NCBI GenBank assembly: GCA_007449985.2
Contig: VIIQ02000730.1
Coordinates: forward strand, 87,834 to 151,833
DNA length: 64,000 bases
Direction: 5' to 3'
Origin: Desmodesmus armatus
Lineage: Eukaryota; Chlorophyta; Chlorophyceae; Sphaeropleales; Scenedesmaceae
Part shown: piece by piece, positions 13,401 to 24,380 of the stretch
Layout of the letters: each line of letters starts with the position of its first letter
Position numbering within the stretch: the first letter of the stretch is position 1
Made by a program: the position numbers and the translations under genes
Notes under the pieces: model-generated
Database searches by the model: none
What the model was told of the DNA's origin: nothing
What the model saw: only the letters and a program-made list of their open reading frames with translations

Positions 13401-14910
13401 CCACCGCGGCTGCTGCTGCCACCACCACTGCTGCTGCTGCTGCCAATGCTAATGTTACCGCCCCTGCTGCTGCTGCTCCTGCTGTTGCTGTTGCTGCTGC
13501 TGGCATGGGCGGTAGAAGTGCTGCTTGGAAGGCCTGGCAGGCATTGCAGATTTTCAAACAGGGAGGCATAGCTGACAACGACGGCGGCAAAGCTACTCCA
13601 GCACAGGTACTCAGGGGACGCCAGTACGCCAAGCTGAGGCCCTCCACAGAGTGCACAGACCACTAGTTTGTACATTGCTGCTGATGTGCTGCCAACTAGG
13701 CCCCCTAGACTTGCAGGCGGGGTCGACTGCTGCCCAGACTGTCCATCCCCTGACAGGCTGGCAGCAACAAACCTGGCTGCTGCTGTGGTGAGCTGGATGA
13801 CTGCTGCTTCTACTGCACCGACTGCCGTGCTCACTGCTGCATCCAAGCCACGGACTGAGCTCCACGTGCACACATTCTGCAGGGCATCTATCACTCTGCA
13901 TGTGAAATCTGTCAGGCACGAGGCGCTGATGCCCGTCCCGCCACTGCTGCTGCTGCTGCTGCTGCTGTTGCTGCTGGGGCTGCTGATTCCGCCGAATGCA
14001 GCACCCTGCTGACTTGCTGCAAGCTTGGTCAGCTGCTGCGCTGTACACTGTGTCAGCTCTGCAAGCCACCGCAGCAGGCCCGATCGCTGCAACTGCTGCT
14101 GCAGACTGGCACCCAGGCTCTTCATGCTGCCTGTGCCCTTCAAGAGGTCGTCACGAGCGGCTGTCAATAGCAAAGCTGCTACTGCACTTATGTACAGTTG
14201 GGTCACTCTTAGCATGCTACTGCCACTGCCTTGCTGAAACATGTCTCCTGCTGCCAGCGGGCTGCTAGACACCAATTTGCCCAGCCGTAGTGGAACCTGT
14301 CAAGGGCAGAGAGTGTGGGTCACCAAGGCAGTCTCATTCTGAGCAACGTTGGCATGTTCAGGGCCCATCTTGCATGGCTTGTTTGAAAGGCAGGTGTGGG
14401 CGGTCACAGCTTGATCGACTGCTCGCCAGCAGAGTGTCTGCTGATCTGACACACTGATTTAGTGGTGCGCAAAACACATGGAGTATGCGGTGGCTGACAG
14501 CAAAGCTTGAGATGTTCAGGTAGCCCTAGGCAAGGAAGCATCAGCTTTGTAGCAGTCTGCTGTACTTGGCCTAGGGCTCGTGCTGAAAGACCAAAGCAGA
14601 TCTGCTAGAGCAGATCAAACAGAACACAATGCAGGGCTGCAGTTCGCAAAGCAAGCACCCTCTTCAGAATAACAAGGCATTCAAAGCTCTGCAACGCTCC
14701 TGTTGGGTGCAAGAAAAACTGGATCACCTGCTTTTCAAGCACCAGTTTCTTCCACAAGGCCTTGGGCAATGGAGCGCTTTCAAACAACTGCTGCTGCTCA
14801 GCTTTAACAGCCTGCTTCAGGTCTGCTGCTGCCCCTGGGTCCCTTTCTGACCGCAATTTGGACAAATTTGACAGCAGGGAATCCCAAAGGCGCAGCGGGG
14901 CAGCAGCCAT
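10496..14910 (-). CDS. Large MYND-type zinc-finger protein 1
   Basis: The gene encodes a roughly 1200-residue protein ending in a MYND zinc finger, a protein-interaction module. The finger shows C-x2-4-C pairs, GGRSCICAGCLIARYCGRGC and HWKQHKPVC near 10.55-10.75 kb. Probable exon 1 is 14659-14910, 252 bases and phase 0, starting MAAAPLRLWDSLLSNL. Exon 2 starts at 14296 after a clean pyrimidine-AG acceptor. A later exon ends near 12169 (ACCACAG/gtgggt) and joins in phase to an exon starting near 11710. The body is helical and Ala/Ser/Gln-rich with long Ser runs. The frame changes inside a CAG-type repeat at 13.30-13.46 kb; I could not place the intron or decide whether it is a lesion. It resembles the 48.5-52.6 kb gene in architecture. 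Nothing outside the MYND finger points to a substrate or partner. Confidence 0.75.
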
Positions 14911-16558
14911 TGTGTTCTGCTGCCGTCCACTGCCGCTGTTGCAACAGCACACTCCTGGGTGCGTGTGGCGTTGGCGCACTACTACTGTTGCGGAAGATGG
15001 CAGTATATGTAAGTGCAGTTCAAGGGCTTGAGAAACCAGAGAGTTGCATGCCCTTCTGCTGTCGGGTGTGCTCACGCAACCGCCGTCGTAACACCAGGAG
15101 TTCTCGGAAGCAGTTGGCGTGCCGCTACAAATGCGCCTGAACAATGTGACGGTGTCAAACAGAAACTGGTGGAAGCAGTGGGTACTGCCGTAGCGCGGCA
15201 GCACCACAGGCAGTGGCGACCTTGAATGCACGCACATGGGCAGCTTGTGTGCATTGCCTTGAGGACGTGCTGGTTGCTACAAGCCTGCATTGCAATATCA
15301 AGAAGCTGTACTACATATGCCTCAGTGTACGTTCCTGGGGAGGAAGTATATGATGCTGCTGAGCAGCACTGCTCCTGGGCAGCCGCGCCAGCGCAGCTAA
15401 GCAGCAGCGTCTGGGAAGTGCTCCAGCCCTATAAGCCCCCAGCAACAAACCAGGTATGTGCGCACACTAGTGTGCAGTACTGGCGAACCTCCACAGCTTG
15501 AGTCGCGCAATTCAGGTATGACGACAGACACAGCCTCGATTGAAATGCTGCCGTGCTGTCCTGCAGGACAGCTGATGACACCCAACTCAGGCTGACACAC
15601 GCTGTCGCAAAAATGAAACCTTGCTAAGACAGTTGCACAGCTTTGTTTACATGACCAAGCCGAATGTATGCTACGTAGTGCACAGGTGATCTCTGTCATC
15701 TTGCAACAGAACATGCGCTGCTCAGCAACTGTATACTGTGTTTCAGCTGGCAGCACCTCCCGCTGCAGGCCAAACGTGATCGCCACATGTTGCATGCTTC
15801 AAAGTCACTTTGCCAGCACAGCTGTTCAGTGTATTGTGCCTAGCAAGCCTGATGGTTTCCACACAGGTGGTTTTACTGGCCTACACTGCTATGCAAGCTT
15901 GATCTGTGCAGAAGCGATGCACACTGCGGTATGCAGTTGCAACAGGAGCACATCTGCTCGCACAGCCCAGCAGGAGAAGCCCTGAAGGCTCTGCACTGTA
16001 CATTGGGATGGCGACATGCCTGCTGGCAGCCAGGTGTGTGTCTTGTGCCGGCTGCAGATGCCTGCCAGAGTGTCCATTCCTGCACAGTTTGTGCATGGTT
16101 GTGCATAGTGTGATCATGGAAGCATTGCAGATTCAAATGTCCGCATGCTGATGACACATCCAATACATCAGCCCCTCATCTGGGTCCTGCAGCGGTTCAA
16201 TATAACGGCCACCTTTGGAATGAGCGGATCATCCTGGAAGGGCCTTTGATCGGCTTGTTTTGGGACCACGTGGCGCGCGGTTTTGCACACCCCTGTTTGG
16301 TAGCTCAGCTCAGCTCAGCTTAAATATGCATCATCAAGTTGGTATAGTTTGTTCAAGTCTATGTGTCGTTTCAACATCAACTAGTGCAGACAGAGCTGTT
16401 GCATCGGGCCTGTTGCGTCTTTCGCTACATCGCAGCCCCTGACCCACAGCTCGGCCTGCTAGCTGCTCAGGTAGATCAAGTCAACGCCCGGCTGACAGCA
16501 ACGGCTCCCAACGGCTCCCATGGCGAGGCGCGTGCACCGGCTGACAGCAACGGCTCCC
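14911..16558. other. Intergenic, includes 5' flank of copy A
   Basis: No gene could be supported. Its right end (about 16240-16480) is similar to the sequence upstream of copy B (about 30950-31190), sharing TTGATCGGCTTGTTT, GGCGCGCGG and the CAGCTCGGCCTGCTAGCTGC block. This marks a duplicated 5' flank or promoter. A short GCTCA repeat lies at about 16302-16319. Confidence 0.5.
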
Positions 16559-18905
16559 ATGGCGAGGCCCGTGCTGTTCCTGGCCGTGCTGCTGTTGAGC
16601 AGCAGCAGCTTGGCGACCGCACAGAGTAAGTCATGGGCCTTCGCTTGACATCTTACAAACACATCCATCGTCCGTGCATCGTTTGCTTGCCTGATCGCCC
16701 TTGCGTGTCGGGCTGATGCGTTCAAATTTGCCTGCCCGACTCATCTGCTGCTGTGCAGGTATCGACTCGATTGTGCGGGGAGAGGCAACGGCCAAGTCCG
16801 GCTCCATCAGCCAGCTGAAGACGTCTGTTGCCACGGCAGTGACGGAGGCAGTTGCCTCCTCATGCACGGGAGACATTACAGCAGTTGGACAAGCCTTGGC
16901 AGTGGCAGTGGCCAACGCATCTGCAACAGCATGGGTGAGTTGCACCAGCCCTGACTGAAGGAAGTCCAGCATGCAGTGTACCTCATGTTGCAGGAGAATC
17001 CTTGCAGGAGCCATCAGCACCTACCTGCCTACCAGCACAGGTGCACCCATATCCAGCTTGGTGCGCATGGGCGTATGAATGCCGCATGACGCATGTTGCA
17101 CAAAACACAATTGTGCCTGCGACAGGCCTTTTGGCAGCCAGCCAGGCAACCTGACCATGCACTCTGTGCGCACAGCCTGACGTCTGTTTTATGACTTATT
17201 GCAGGCCAAGGCCAAGGCCAAGGTGGAGGTGGTGGGCACTGGCACGGGCTGCGCAGCTGCCAAGTCGACTGCTACCGCAGGTAGGCACATGCTGGTGTGC
17301 AGGCGGCAGGCAGGCAGCATCTCTGCAGGCTCTTGCAGCACCAAAATAGCTATTTATGTAGCTTTTAATAGCAGCAGCACCAAAAGAGCTATTTGTGTAA
17401 CTACATCAACCAGATTTATGCCTCTCACTCACATGCGATTTGTAGGCTCTGTCCAGGACCAACAGGGATGCAGGACCCCTTTGACTCTTTTTGCTGTCCT
17501 GGTGTGCTCTCTGCCGCTGCTTCCTGCTGTTGCCTTGTTACTGCAGTCGCCACAGCTGTTGCTGAGGCGACTGCGTCCAGCATCGCCATTGCAAGCAATG
17601 GGTGTGACGACGGCGCGATGGCGGAAGGCACGGCCACCTCCACCAAGTCTGCCATCGCCACCGCAATCGCCGAGGCCAGTGCTGCTGCATGCAGTACAGG
17701 CGGTGTTGCAGAGGCCACCGCCAAGGCTGTGGCCAAAGCTGTAGTGAGGTGAGTGTTCTGGCACCTCAAGGGAACTGACGTTGCCGTTTGAAGCGGCGTG
17801 ACGTGAAGCTCACCATAACCCTTGCAAGCTGCAACCACCAACGCAAGGTCTGCGCATCACATGTGAAGTTACAGCGAACAGTTGGAGAGTGGTTCAGTTC
17901 AGTAATTCTTGTGTGACAGCTGCAGGGTGCCCAGTGCTTAGGTTGATAGATTCCTTGCAATACAGTGTCAAGTGCTGGGGTTTCACTCTGCAACTGTGCG
18001 TGCTGCTGCAGTGTGACCGCCTCTGCCTATGTGGAGATGATTGCAAGGATCAGGGGCAAGTGCGATCTGTGCCCAGAAGACGAGCCAGCAGACAGCCCCG
18101 AACCCATTGGCGGCGACCCTCGCACCTGGGTCCTCCCCTTGCAGATGTCAGCCCCCAGCCCGCAGACAAGCCCGCAGACAAGCCCGCTGACGAGCCCGCA
18201 CAGCCCAGCCCCAAGCCCGCACAGCCCAGCCCCAAGCCCAATGAGCCCTCTCCCAAGCCTGCCGACACCACCATTACTCCGCCAACAGCAGACATCACTG
18301 GGACAGTCCCCAGCCCCTCTACAGCCGCCAAGGACAAGGGCAAGGACAAGGGCAAGGACAAGGGCAAGGACAAGGGCAAGGACAAGGGCAAGGACAAGGA
18401 CAAGGGCAAGGACAAGGGCAAGGACAAGGGCAAGGACAAGAACAAGCACAAGCAGTGCGACAAGTCCATGCAGAACAACGGCTGTTGCGGGGGCAAGGGC
18501 TTTGATGCAAAGGCCTCAGTCTGCCAGTGCATGGAGGTCAATGGCAGGTGGGTACCCCCGGCGCACTGATGCGGCCTGTCTCTTGCAATTAGCGTTGCGG
18601 TCCAACTTTGTGCAATCGTTGGCGGTGAGCATCACCAGTGCATGGCCTGGCACAGTGCACTGCCACTTGTTTTTGGCTTCCTTGCAGCAGCTGTGACAAA
18701 CCATGCGGCAACATCATGTATGCTTGCAGCACTTTGTCCAATGATGGTACATCATGGTGCTGCACCTGCCTGTTGCTGCTTGCTTTGATCTAGGCGCTTC
18801 CTGGAGACCTGCCGCTATCAGAAGGCCGCCGCCAGCACCGCCCAGCAACTGCTCTGGAAGGACAGATTCGGCGGCTCCACCTGCCAGTGCCCAATGATGT
18901 TTTGA
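16559..18905 (+). pseudogene. Secreted Ala-rich / Pro-rich / Cys-rich protein, copy A (one-base frameshift)
   Basis: The exons are 16559-16625, 16759-16934, 17205-17280, 17547-17748, 18012-18547, 18688-18717 and 18794-18905, all GT-AG with matching phases. Exon 1 is a signal peptide (MARPVLFLAVLLLSSSSLA). Exons 2-4 are Ala/Thr-rich modules with single Cys residues. Exon 5 starts with a KCDLCPEDEPADS motif, then a Pro-rich linker, a GKDK repeat and a Cys-rich segment (CDKSMQNNGCCGGKG...CQC). Exon 7 ends with TCRYQ, LLWKDRFGGSTCQC and the stop at 18903. The CDLC part and the later part of exon 5 are in different frames. Copy C has GGGG where copy A has GGG at 18128-18130, and restoring parity with copy C would align both parts. 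The copy is therefore a pseudogene, unless this base is an assembly error. Function unknown. Confidence 0.75.
18330..18445 (+). repeat. 12-bp minisatellite encoding Lys-Gly-Lys-Asp repeats
   Basis: The unit GACAAGGGCAAG is repeated about nine to ten times within exon 5 of copy A, giving a strongly basic and acidic mixed GKDK tract. Copy C has only one or two units at the same position, so the array expanded in copy A or shrank in C. Confidence 0.85.
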
Positions 18906-20535
18906 GGAGGCTACCTGGCCCCCAAGCCCATCATGATGGGCTGAACAGCTGTTGTATGGTGGCTATGAGTGGTGGTTGAGTGGATGCTGCCCTTTGTGGC
19001 TTGTGACCCAAGCTTAGCACGTCACATAACACAGTTTGGCAGCTGATCTGTAGCAGCTCAGCAGGCTGCTCAGGCTGGGACCCTATGACAATGGTTGAAT
19101 TAGTGGATGTGAACCCAAAAGGCGCACATGGCGTTCCATGCCCCACTGAACCTGGCATTCAGGTCGGTTTCTCTCGATTGCACTTTCCTGTGATGGTGAT
19201 GGTAGCAAGTGGTGAGGGGGGAGCGGCTTTGTCTGCCGCTTCGTAACTGCTTTGGTGTTGCCCAACACCACATGCATGCATGCGTCAGCAGCTGGGCTGC
19301 TCAGGAGATCTGTAGAAGATGTGCCTGGACCTTTTTGTGATCCTTCCAGTGAGTGGGCCAGGCTGTGTCTGTATGCATTACATGTCACGTCTGGATTTAT
19401 GTCATTTCCAGCTGCACTGTCGCACGGGGTGCACGTTCTTGCAACAGATTGTGTTGCAGTAACAGTAACGACTGAAACAACGTCAGGCAGTTCGAACTTT
19501 GTGTATGCCCCTGCAAGCAGTTTGCAAACTTGCCTCAGCAACAAACCAGCGGCAGGCTGAGATGCTTGGTACCTTGCAACACTGCCAGCAAGTAATGTCC
19601 GTGACCGCAGCAAGGGTTTCTCTTTATGGCCTGCAATGCAGAGCCTTTGCATTATGCAGCAGAACTTGTCACAAGCCAACACTGGATACCAAAAGGCACT
19701 GCTTTATGGAGGTGCAGGTACTACAACGTGTAGGTCGTTGTGGCCGCATATGCAATGTACATGCTTGGAATACAACTGCAAAAAGGCAGGGGGGGGGGCA
19801 TTTGCATCCAATGAGTGGCTGGGACCTCAAGTCACTCAGCGACAGATCCCGTGCCTAGAAACCTCTGATACTGCATGCTGACCCCCCATGCTGACTTGCA
19901 TGCCGTGCAGGTGATCATAAGCAGCAAAGCCAGAACCTGAACATAAACATGATTGCCACAAAAACATGGCATTGCAAATAGGCAGGGCAGGGTGCAACTC
20001 CGTGCATTGCGATGCCCCTTGGTGCAACACCTGCTATAGACAGACCAAACACGGCAGCACCATCGATGGTGCTGAATGCATCAATCTTGCAGCATGCGTC
20101 AGCTACGCTAGGAGACTGGTATGTGCAGAGAAAGGCCGACCTCTAGGACCCCTTGTCAACACACCTGACATAACATCACCATACGACGAAGCACCCGCCT
20201 GTGACGAGCCTTGGAAATATTTCAGCTTCGGGTACGCACACAACTGTAGGAGAAGCTCAGCTTCATGGCATGGATGTGTGATGGATGGAAATGACTGTCA
20301 TACTCTGTCCCATGCATAAACAAACTGCCACATCAATGATTGCACAACACGCTCAATCAAGCCATCACTTAGTCCACACACGGGAACATGCTCCCCCAAA
20401 GAGAGCCTACAAAGAGCGGGCGATCCAACTTCAAGGCAGGCGATCCCTGCCACCAATTGGCCCAATGCCCTGCCCACAAGCAGAATGCCTAGGCCCAGTC
20501 ACTGGATCCACAACTGGGTCTACAACTGGGAAGGT
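18906..20535. repeat. Spacer copy 1 of a long direct repeat (partner 29.24-30.85 kb)
   Basis: No gene is supported here. From about 18965 to 20750 the sequence is similar, in the same orientation and order, to about 29240-30850. Shared blocks include GAGTGGATGCTGCCCTT, CAGCTGCACTGTC, TGCCTAGGC and CTGGCCACTGGCACC. The match is diverged with many small indels, so the duplication is not recent. A G run lies near 19791-19798. The right end runs into the 3' part of the minus-strand beta-helix gene. Confidence 0.65.
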
Positions 20536-23500
20536 CTAGTTGTTTTCCGCAACGGCCTCACTCTGCTCTGTGTCACTCTGCTCCATGTCACCCTGCACCA
20601 TGGCGCCCTGCCCCATGTCACCCAAACTCGACTCAACATGCTCCGTGCCGCCATACTCCATGACTAAGGCGGCTGGCCACTGGCACTGAAGGTTGCCACT
20701 TTGATGCTCTGGCCAGGGGGGTTCACGCGGTTCGCAGCAACTCACCATGCCTCTGGTGCACCGCCGAATCAAAGCAGCAATGACCCGCAGCAACCTGAAG
20801 GCTGGGGACATCGCCCGCAAAATCAAGAGCAGGTTCATCGAGATGAAACCTGTGATCAACAAAAGCCCGAGGGCAACAAACACAGTGTGTGCATCATACA
20901 GCGTGGTGCTGTCGGCTTCCACGGATTCGCTGAAAAGTGCCAGGCACAGCCACACAATGAGGGAGAGACAGCATGTAGATGCCAGATGCACCCGGTGCAC
21001 CAGTGGCTGTGCATAGGGCTGTGCGATCACCTGCACAGCAGCACTAAACAGCAAAATCAACTGCATCACAAGCAGCGCGTAGTAAGCCTGGAAAGTGAAG
21101 TGGAACACAGACACTGCAGCCATCAACACAGTCTGGGCAGTCCAGACAGCCTCCCACCACGGTTTGCTCTCTGTGTAGCTGCGGAACAAGAAGCCATAGT
21201 GCTCCCAGAATGCAGCATCACCACCACATCCAGCACCTGCAGGAGTTCCTCCTGCTTCTACACAATCCACTGATATCTTCAGCTTGTTGTGCCGCAAGAA
21301 TACAAACAAACCCACGGGCACAAAGATGCATAGCAACAGCGCAGCAGGCACGCCAAAAACAGCGCCCAGGGTCTGTGCCAGCCTGCAAAGCACTCCTGCT
21401 GGATATCGCTGACCCAATACCCTTCAGCGTGGTTCCTGATGGCATACTCAGGGTGAGGCTGCTTGCCGGCAACATCAATAGGCAGGCAGGCAAAGAAGCT
21501 CAGAGCAGCCCTGACGAGCACGGGATGCCCTTAGAATGCAGTAACAAGCAGTGTCACACGCAGCCTGCTCCAAAAGTGAAACTTGGGTACTCCCTGGCTG
21601 GTGCTTGCCTTGACAGTGCATGATTTTGTCACCCTTTTGCAGACAAGCAGCAAATTCATCAGCACAGCACATCCCACGACAAGGAGCAAACCCACAACAA
21701 AGTATGCGAGCGTCCGCTGCAGTGCCAAGGGCAGCCTGCTGGGAACGTAGTGCGGGAGCCAGCAATCCATCATCATACCCGTTCCCAAAATCATGGATGC
21801 TGCATTAGTCACTTCCACTTGTGGCGTGATAAATGTAGGCCAGGGGATGGGAATGATGCTCAGCAATACCACGTACTGCACGTACTGCACCAACACCTTG
21901 ATCAGGTCTGCGGGGCGCAGCGACCTGTCCCTACGCTTGTTGTCTTCCCAAGTCGCATGCACCAAAATGATCAAAAACAACACAGTCACACCCGTCTGCA
22001 GCATAAATATACCCAGATGCAACCTGGGTGCCATGCACCTGCCACATCGCAGGAATGCCGTGGTCCCAAAGCCCTCAGCGCACTGACCACAAAGGTTGCC
22101 AGTGTGGCCTGGCGAACACACCCCGCCCTGGTTACAAGACGTGCTGACTGGGCACTTGTGCATCTGCAACGACCTGGGTGAGCTGTGCCAGTATCCAACA
22201 ACAGGGCTGACAATGTCGGCGCTGCATTCTGCATTGTCTGGGCATGGCTGACAAGACGTGCCATTGTGCTCAAAGCTGTAGGTGAACGGTGGACAGCACA
22301 GGCATGTGCTTCCACTACCCCCATCAAACTCACCAACCCCACAAGGTCGCCTGAACAAAACAACAGAGCGGTTGCACTTTGTCAACCGCTCACCCTGACC
22401 AAACACACCAGGTTGGATGTCCAGGGTGGATGACTTTACGGCAACACCATCTGGGCCGTATGGAGCAACGCGAGAGGATGCGCTGGCCAGGACAGCATTG
22501 TCAGCCAACTGAACCCCTTCAGCAAACAACAGGCTGGCAGCTGCGTCTAGAACGAAAGCACCACCTGGCAGCCCCACAGCCAAGTTGCCAAGCAACATCG
22601 TGCCATTCAGGAGATGCACCGTTCCTACATCAAGAACGGCAACAGCACCCCCACCCAACTTTGTACGGCGGTCCTCTATGCTGGTGTTGTTCTTGATGAT
22701 GGAGCCTAACACAGTGACACGACCCGCGTCTCTCACAACAAGACCCCCACCAGAAGCATTAGCAGTGTTGCCGCTGATGGTACTGCTACGGATGGTCACT
22801 GTGGCATTGCCCGCAACAGCCATGCCACCACCGCTATAGCCACCTTTGTTGTTGCACACCAAACTGTTTCCCACAAGCGCAAGCTCAGCATGGTCTCCCA
22901 CAAACATCCCGCCGCCACGGTCCAACAAGCATGTATTGTTGCACACAACACTACTTCCCTCAATGCTTGCCTCACCCCTGCCAACAACAGCCAAACCTCC
23001 ACCACTGCCCCCTATGCTGGTGTTGTTCACAACACGACTCCCTCCTGACAACACAAGGGCGGCCTTGTCTGATACACCCACACCACCACCAGAGGCGTTC
23101 AACGCCCTGTTGCCTGTGATTACGCTACCACCAGCAACAACCACAGTGCTGTTGTCCGCAGCCAAAATGCCCCCAGGCTGGCCATATGCGGTGTTTGCTG
23201 CTAGGACACTGCCTATTACATGCAGCCATGCCTCGTCACCGGCAGCAATGGCTGTTGCATTGTTGCTGCTGATTGTTGTGTTGCGCACCACCATGTGCGC
23301 GCTGTCAGCAACACATAAGACAGCATGCGCACCAAGCGCCCCTGCAAGTGACACCCCTGTGATGGTGCTGTCGCTGATGCTGACTGTGGTGTTGCCACAG
23401 ATCGTCACCAAGCATGAAGGCCTGGCACACTCGGTGTCCCACACCACACCTCGGGAGCGCTGCTGGAAAGGCCCAAGCAGTTCAGCGTGCACCCCAACCC

Positions 23501-24032
23501 TCACAGGGCCGCCGCTGCACTCCATGCTGGCTCTGCTGATGCCCCCTTGGGAGTTGCCAGCAATGCTGATAAGGCAATCTGCTGCTGCCAGCGGCGGTGC
23601 TGTTGCCGCCCTGGCTGCCACCGCAGCTGCCCGGGGTGCCACAGCCCCTGTTGTCGGCGCCACATCAGAAGCTGGCCTTGCTGAGGTTACCCGCCTGCTG
23701 CTGCTGCTGCTGCTGCTGCTGTGTTCGGCGGTGCTGCCTGCAGGCTTAAGCCTGCAGTGCCTGTCAGCAGCATGAGGACCCCTAGAGCCCTGAGCAGGTG
23801 GGACAGGAGGACAGCAGGGAGGCATGAATGCTGGGTCAGAGAGATTCCGGCATCTTCTATGACCCCTATTGCGCATCAACGTGTGATCGCAGCCTGCTCG
23901 CTCTGAAGAGACACCCTCTAGCTAGAGAGTGCAGATCTGCTTGTACTGGCACAGGTCAGCAACAGCTCAACTGCAGGTTTGGCGGTCTGGCAGGACGAGA
24001 GACTCGTATGTGCTTTGGGTAACATACCTCAT
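20536..24032 (-). pseudogene. Beta-helix / Cys-rich / multi-TM surface protein, minus copy, disrupted
   Basis: Exon 1 (24028-24032) encodes only the start; exon 2 begins at 23789 and gives a signal-peptide-like start (MRALGVLMLLTGTAGLSLQ). The body is a right-handed beta-helix-like region of NNTS/GGG repeats (for example VVNNTSIGGSGGGLAVVG), similar to Pmp-like repeats. Next comes a Cys-rich module (CQPCPDNAECSAD; CSPGHTGNLCGQCAEGFG) and about nine hydrophobic segments to the stop at 20536. Against the plus copy three lesions show. The leader and body frames differ across a CAG repeat near 23690-23720. A TAA at 21531-21533 stands where the plus copy has TGT. One base is lost at about 21354-21361. 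Family knowledge: such proteins are predicted cell-surface or receptor-like proteins in green algae. Ligand unknown. Confidence 0.75.
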
Positions 24033-24380
24033 TGCGCTGGGCGCTGGACACCATTGGAACAGCCGGTTCATGCCGACAGCAAGAACATCAGTTCTGGGGA
24101 TTCATGAGGTGATCATGCCGTGATACTGTATTGCAGTTGTTTCGTAAGGATGAGGGACACCAATCAGGCTGAAATCGTGCAACAACCCTTAAGACAGTTT
24201 GAAAGCGACCTTCACCCGACCGCCCCTTTGCCTGGGAGTGAGGGTTAACGGCACCCCACACCCTCTCTAAGCATTATATAAAGTAACTGCAGCGCTCCGC
24301 GATTGTCAGACGTCGCAAACCTGCCAGCAGTGCATTGAGTCTGTTTGGCTTCTGCGCTGTCAGTGCTTGCGATACATGGA
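24033..24380. promoter_or_regulatory. 348-bp divergent promoter between the two beta-helix genes
   Basis: The two paralogues start head to head on either side of this gap. A TATATAAAG-like box lies at about 24275-24284, roughly 100 bases before the plus-strand ATG, and would serve the plus gene. I did not find a comparably clear box for the minus gene. Confidence 0.6.

Noticed and set aside
12763..13656. Long minus-strand open frame with Ala/Val runs
   Set aside because: It is an alternative frame of MYND gene 1 through trinucleotide repeats; the neighbouring frames carry the helical protein sequence.
18027..18449. Minus-strand Leu/Val/Ala-rich frame that looks like a membrane protein
   Set aside because: It is the complement of the 12-bp GKDK minisatellite of copy A.
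22846..23775. Plus-strand 309-codon open frame
   Set aside because: It is antisense to the beta-helix repeats of the minus-strand gene; Thr/Pro runs come from repeated Asn/Gly codons read backwards.
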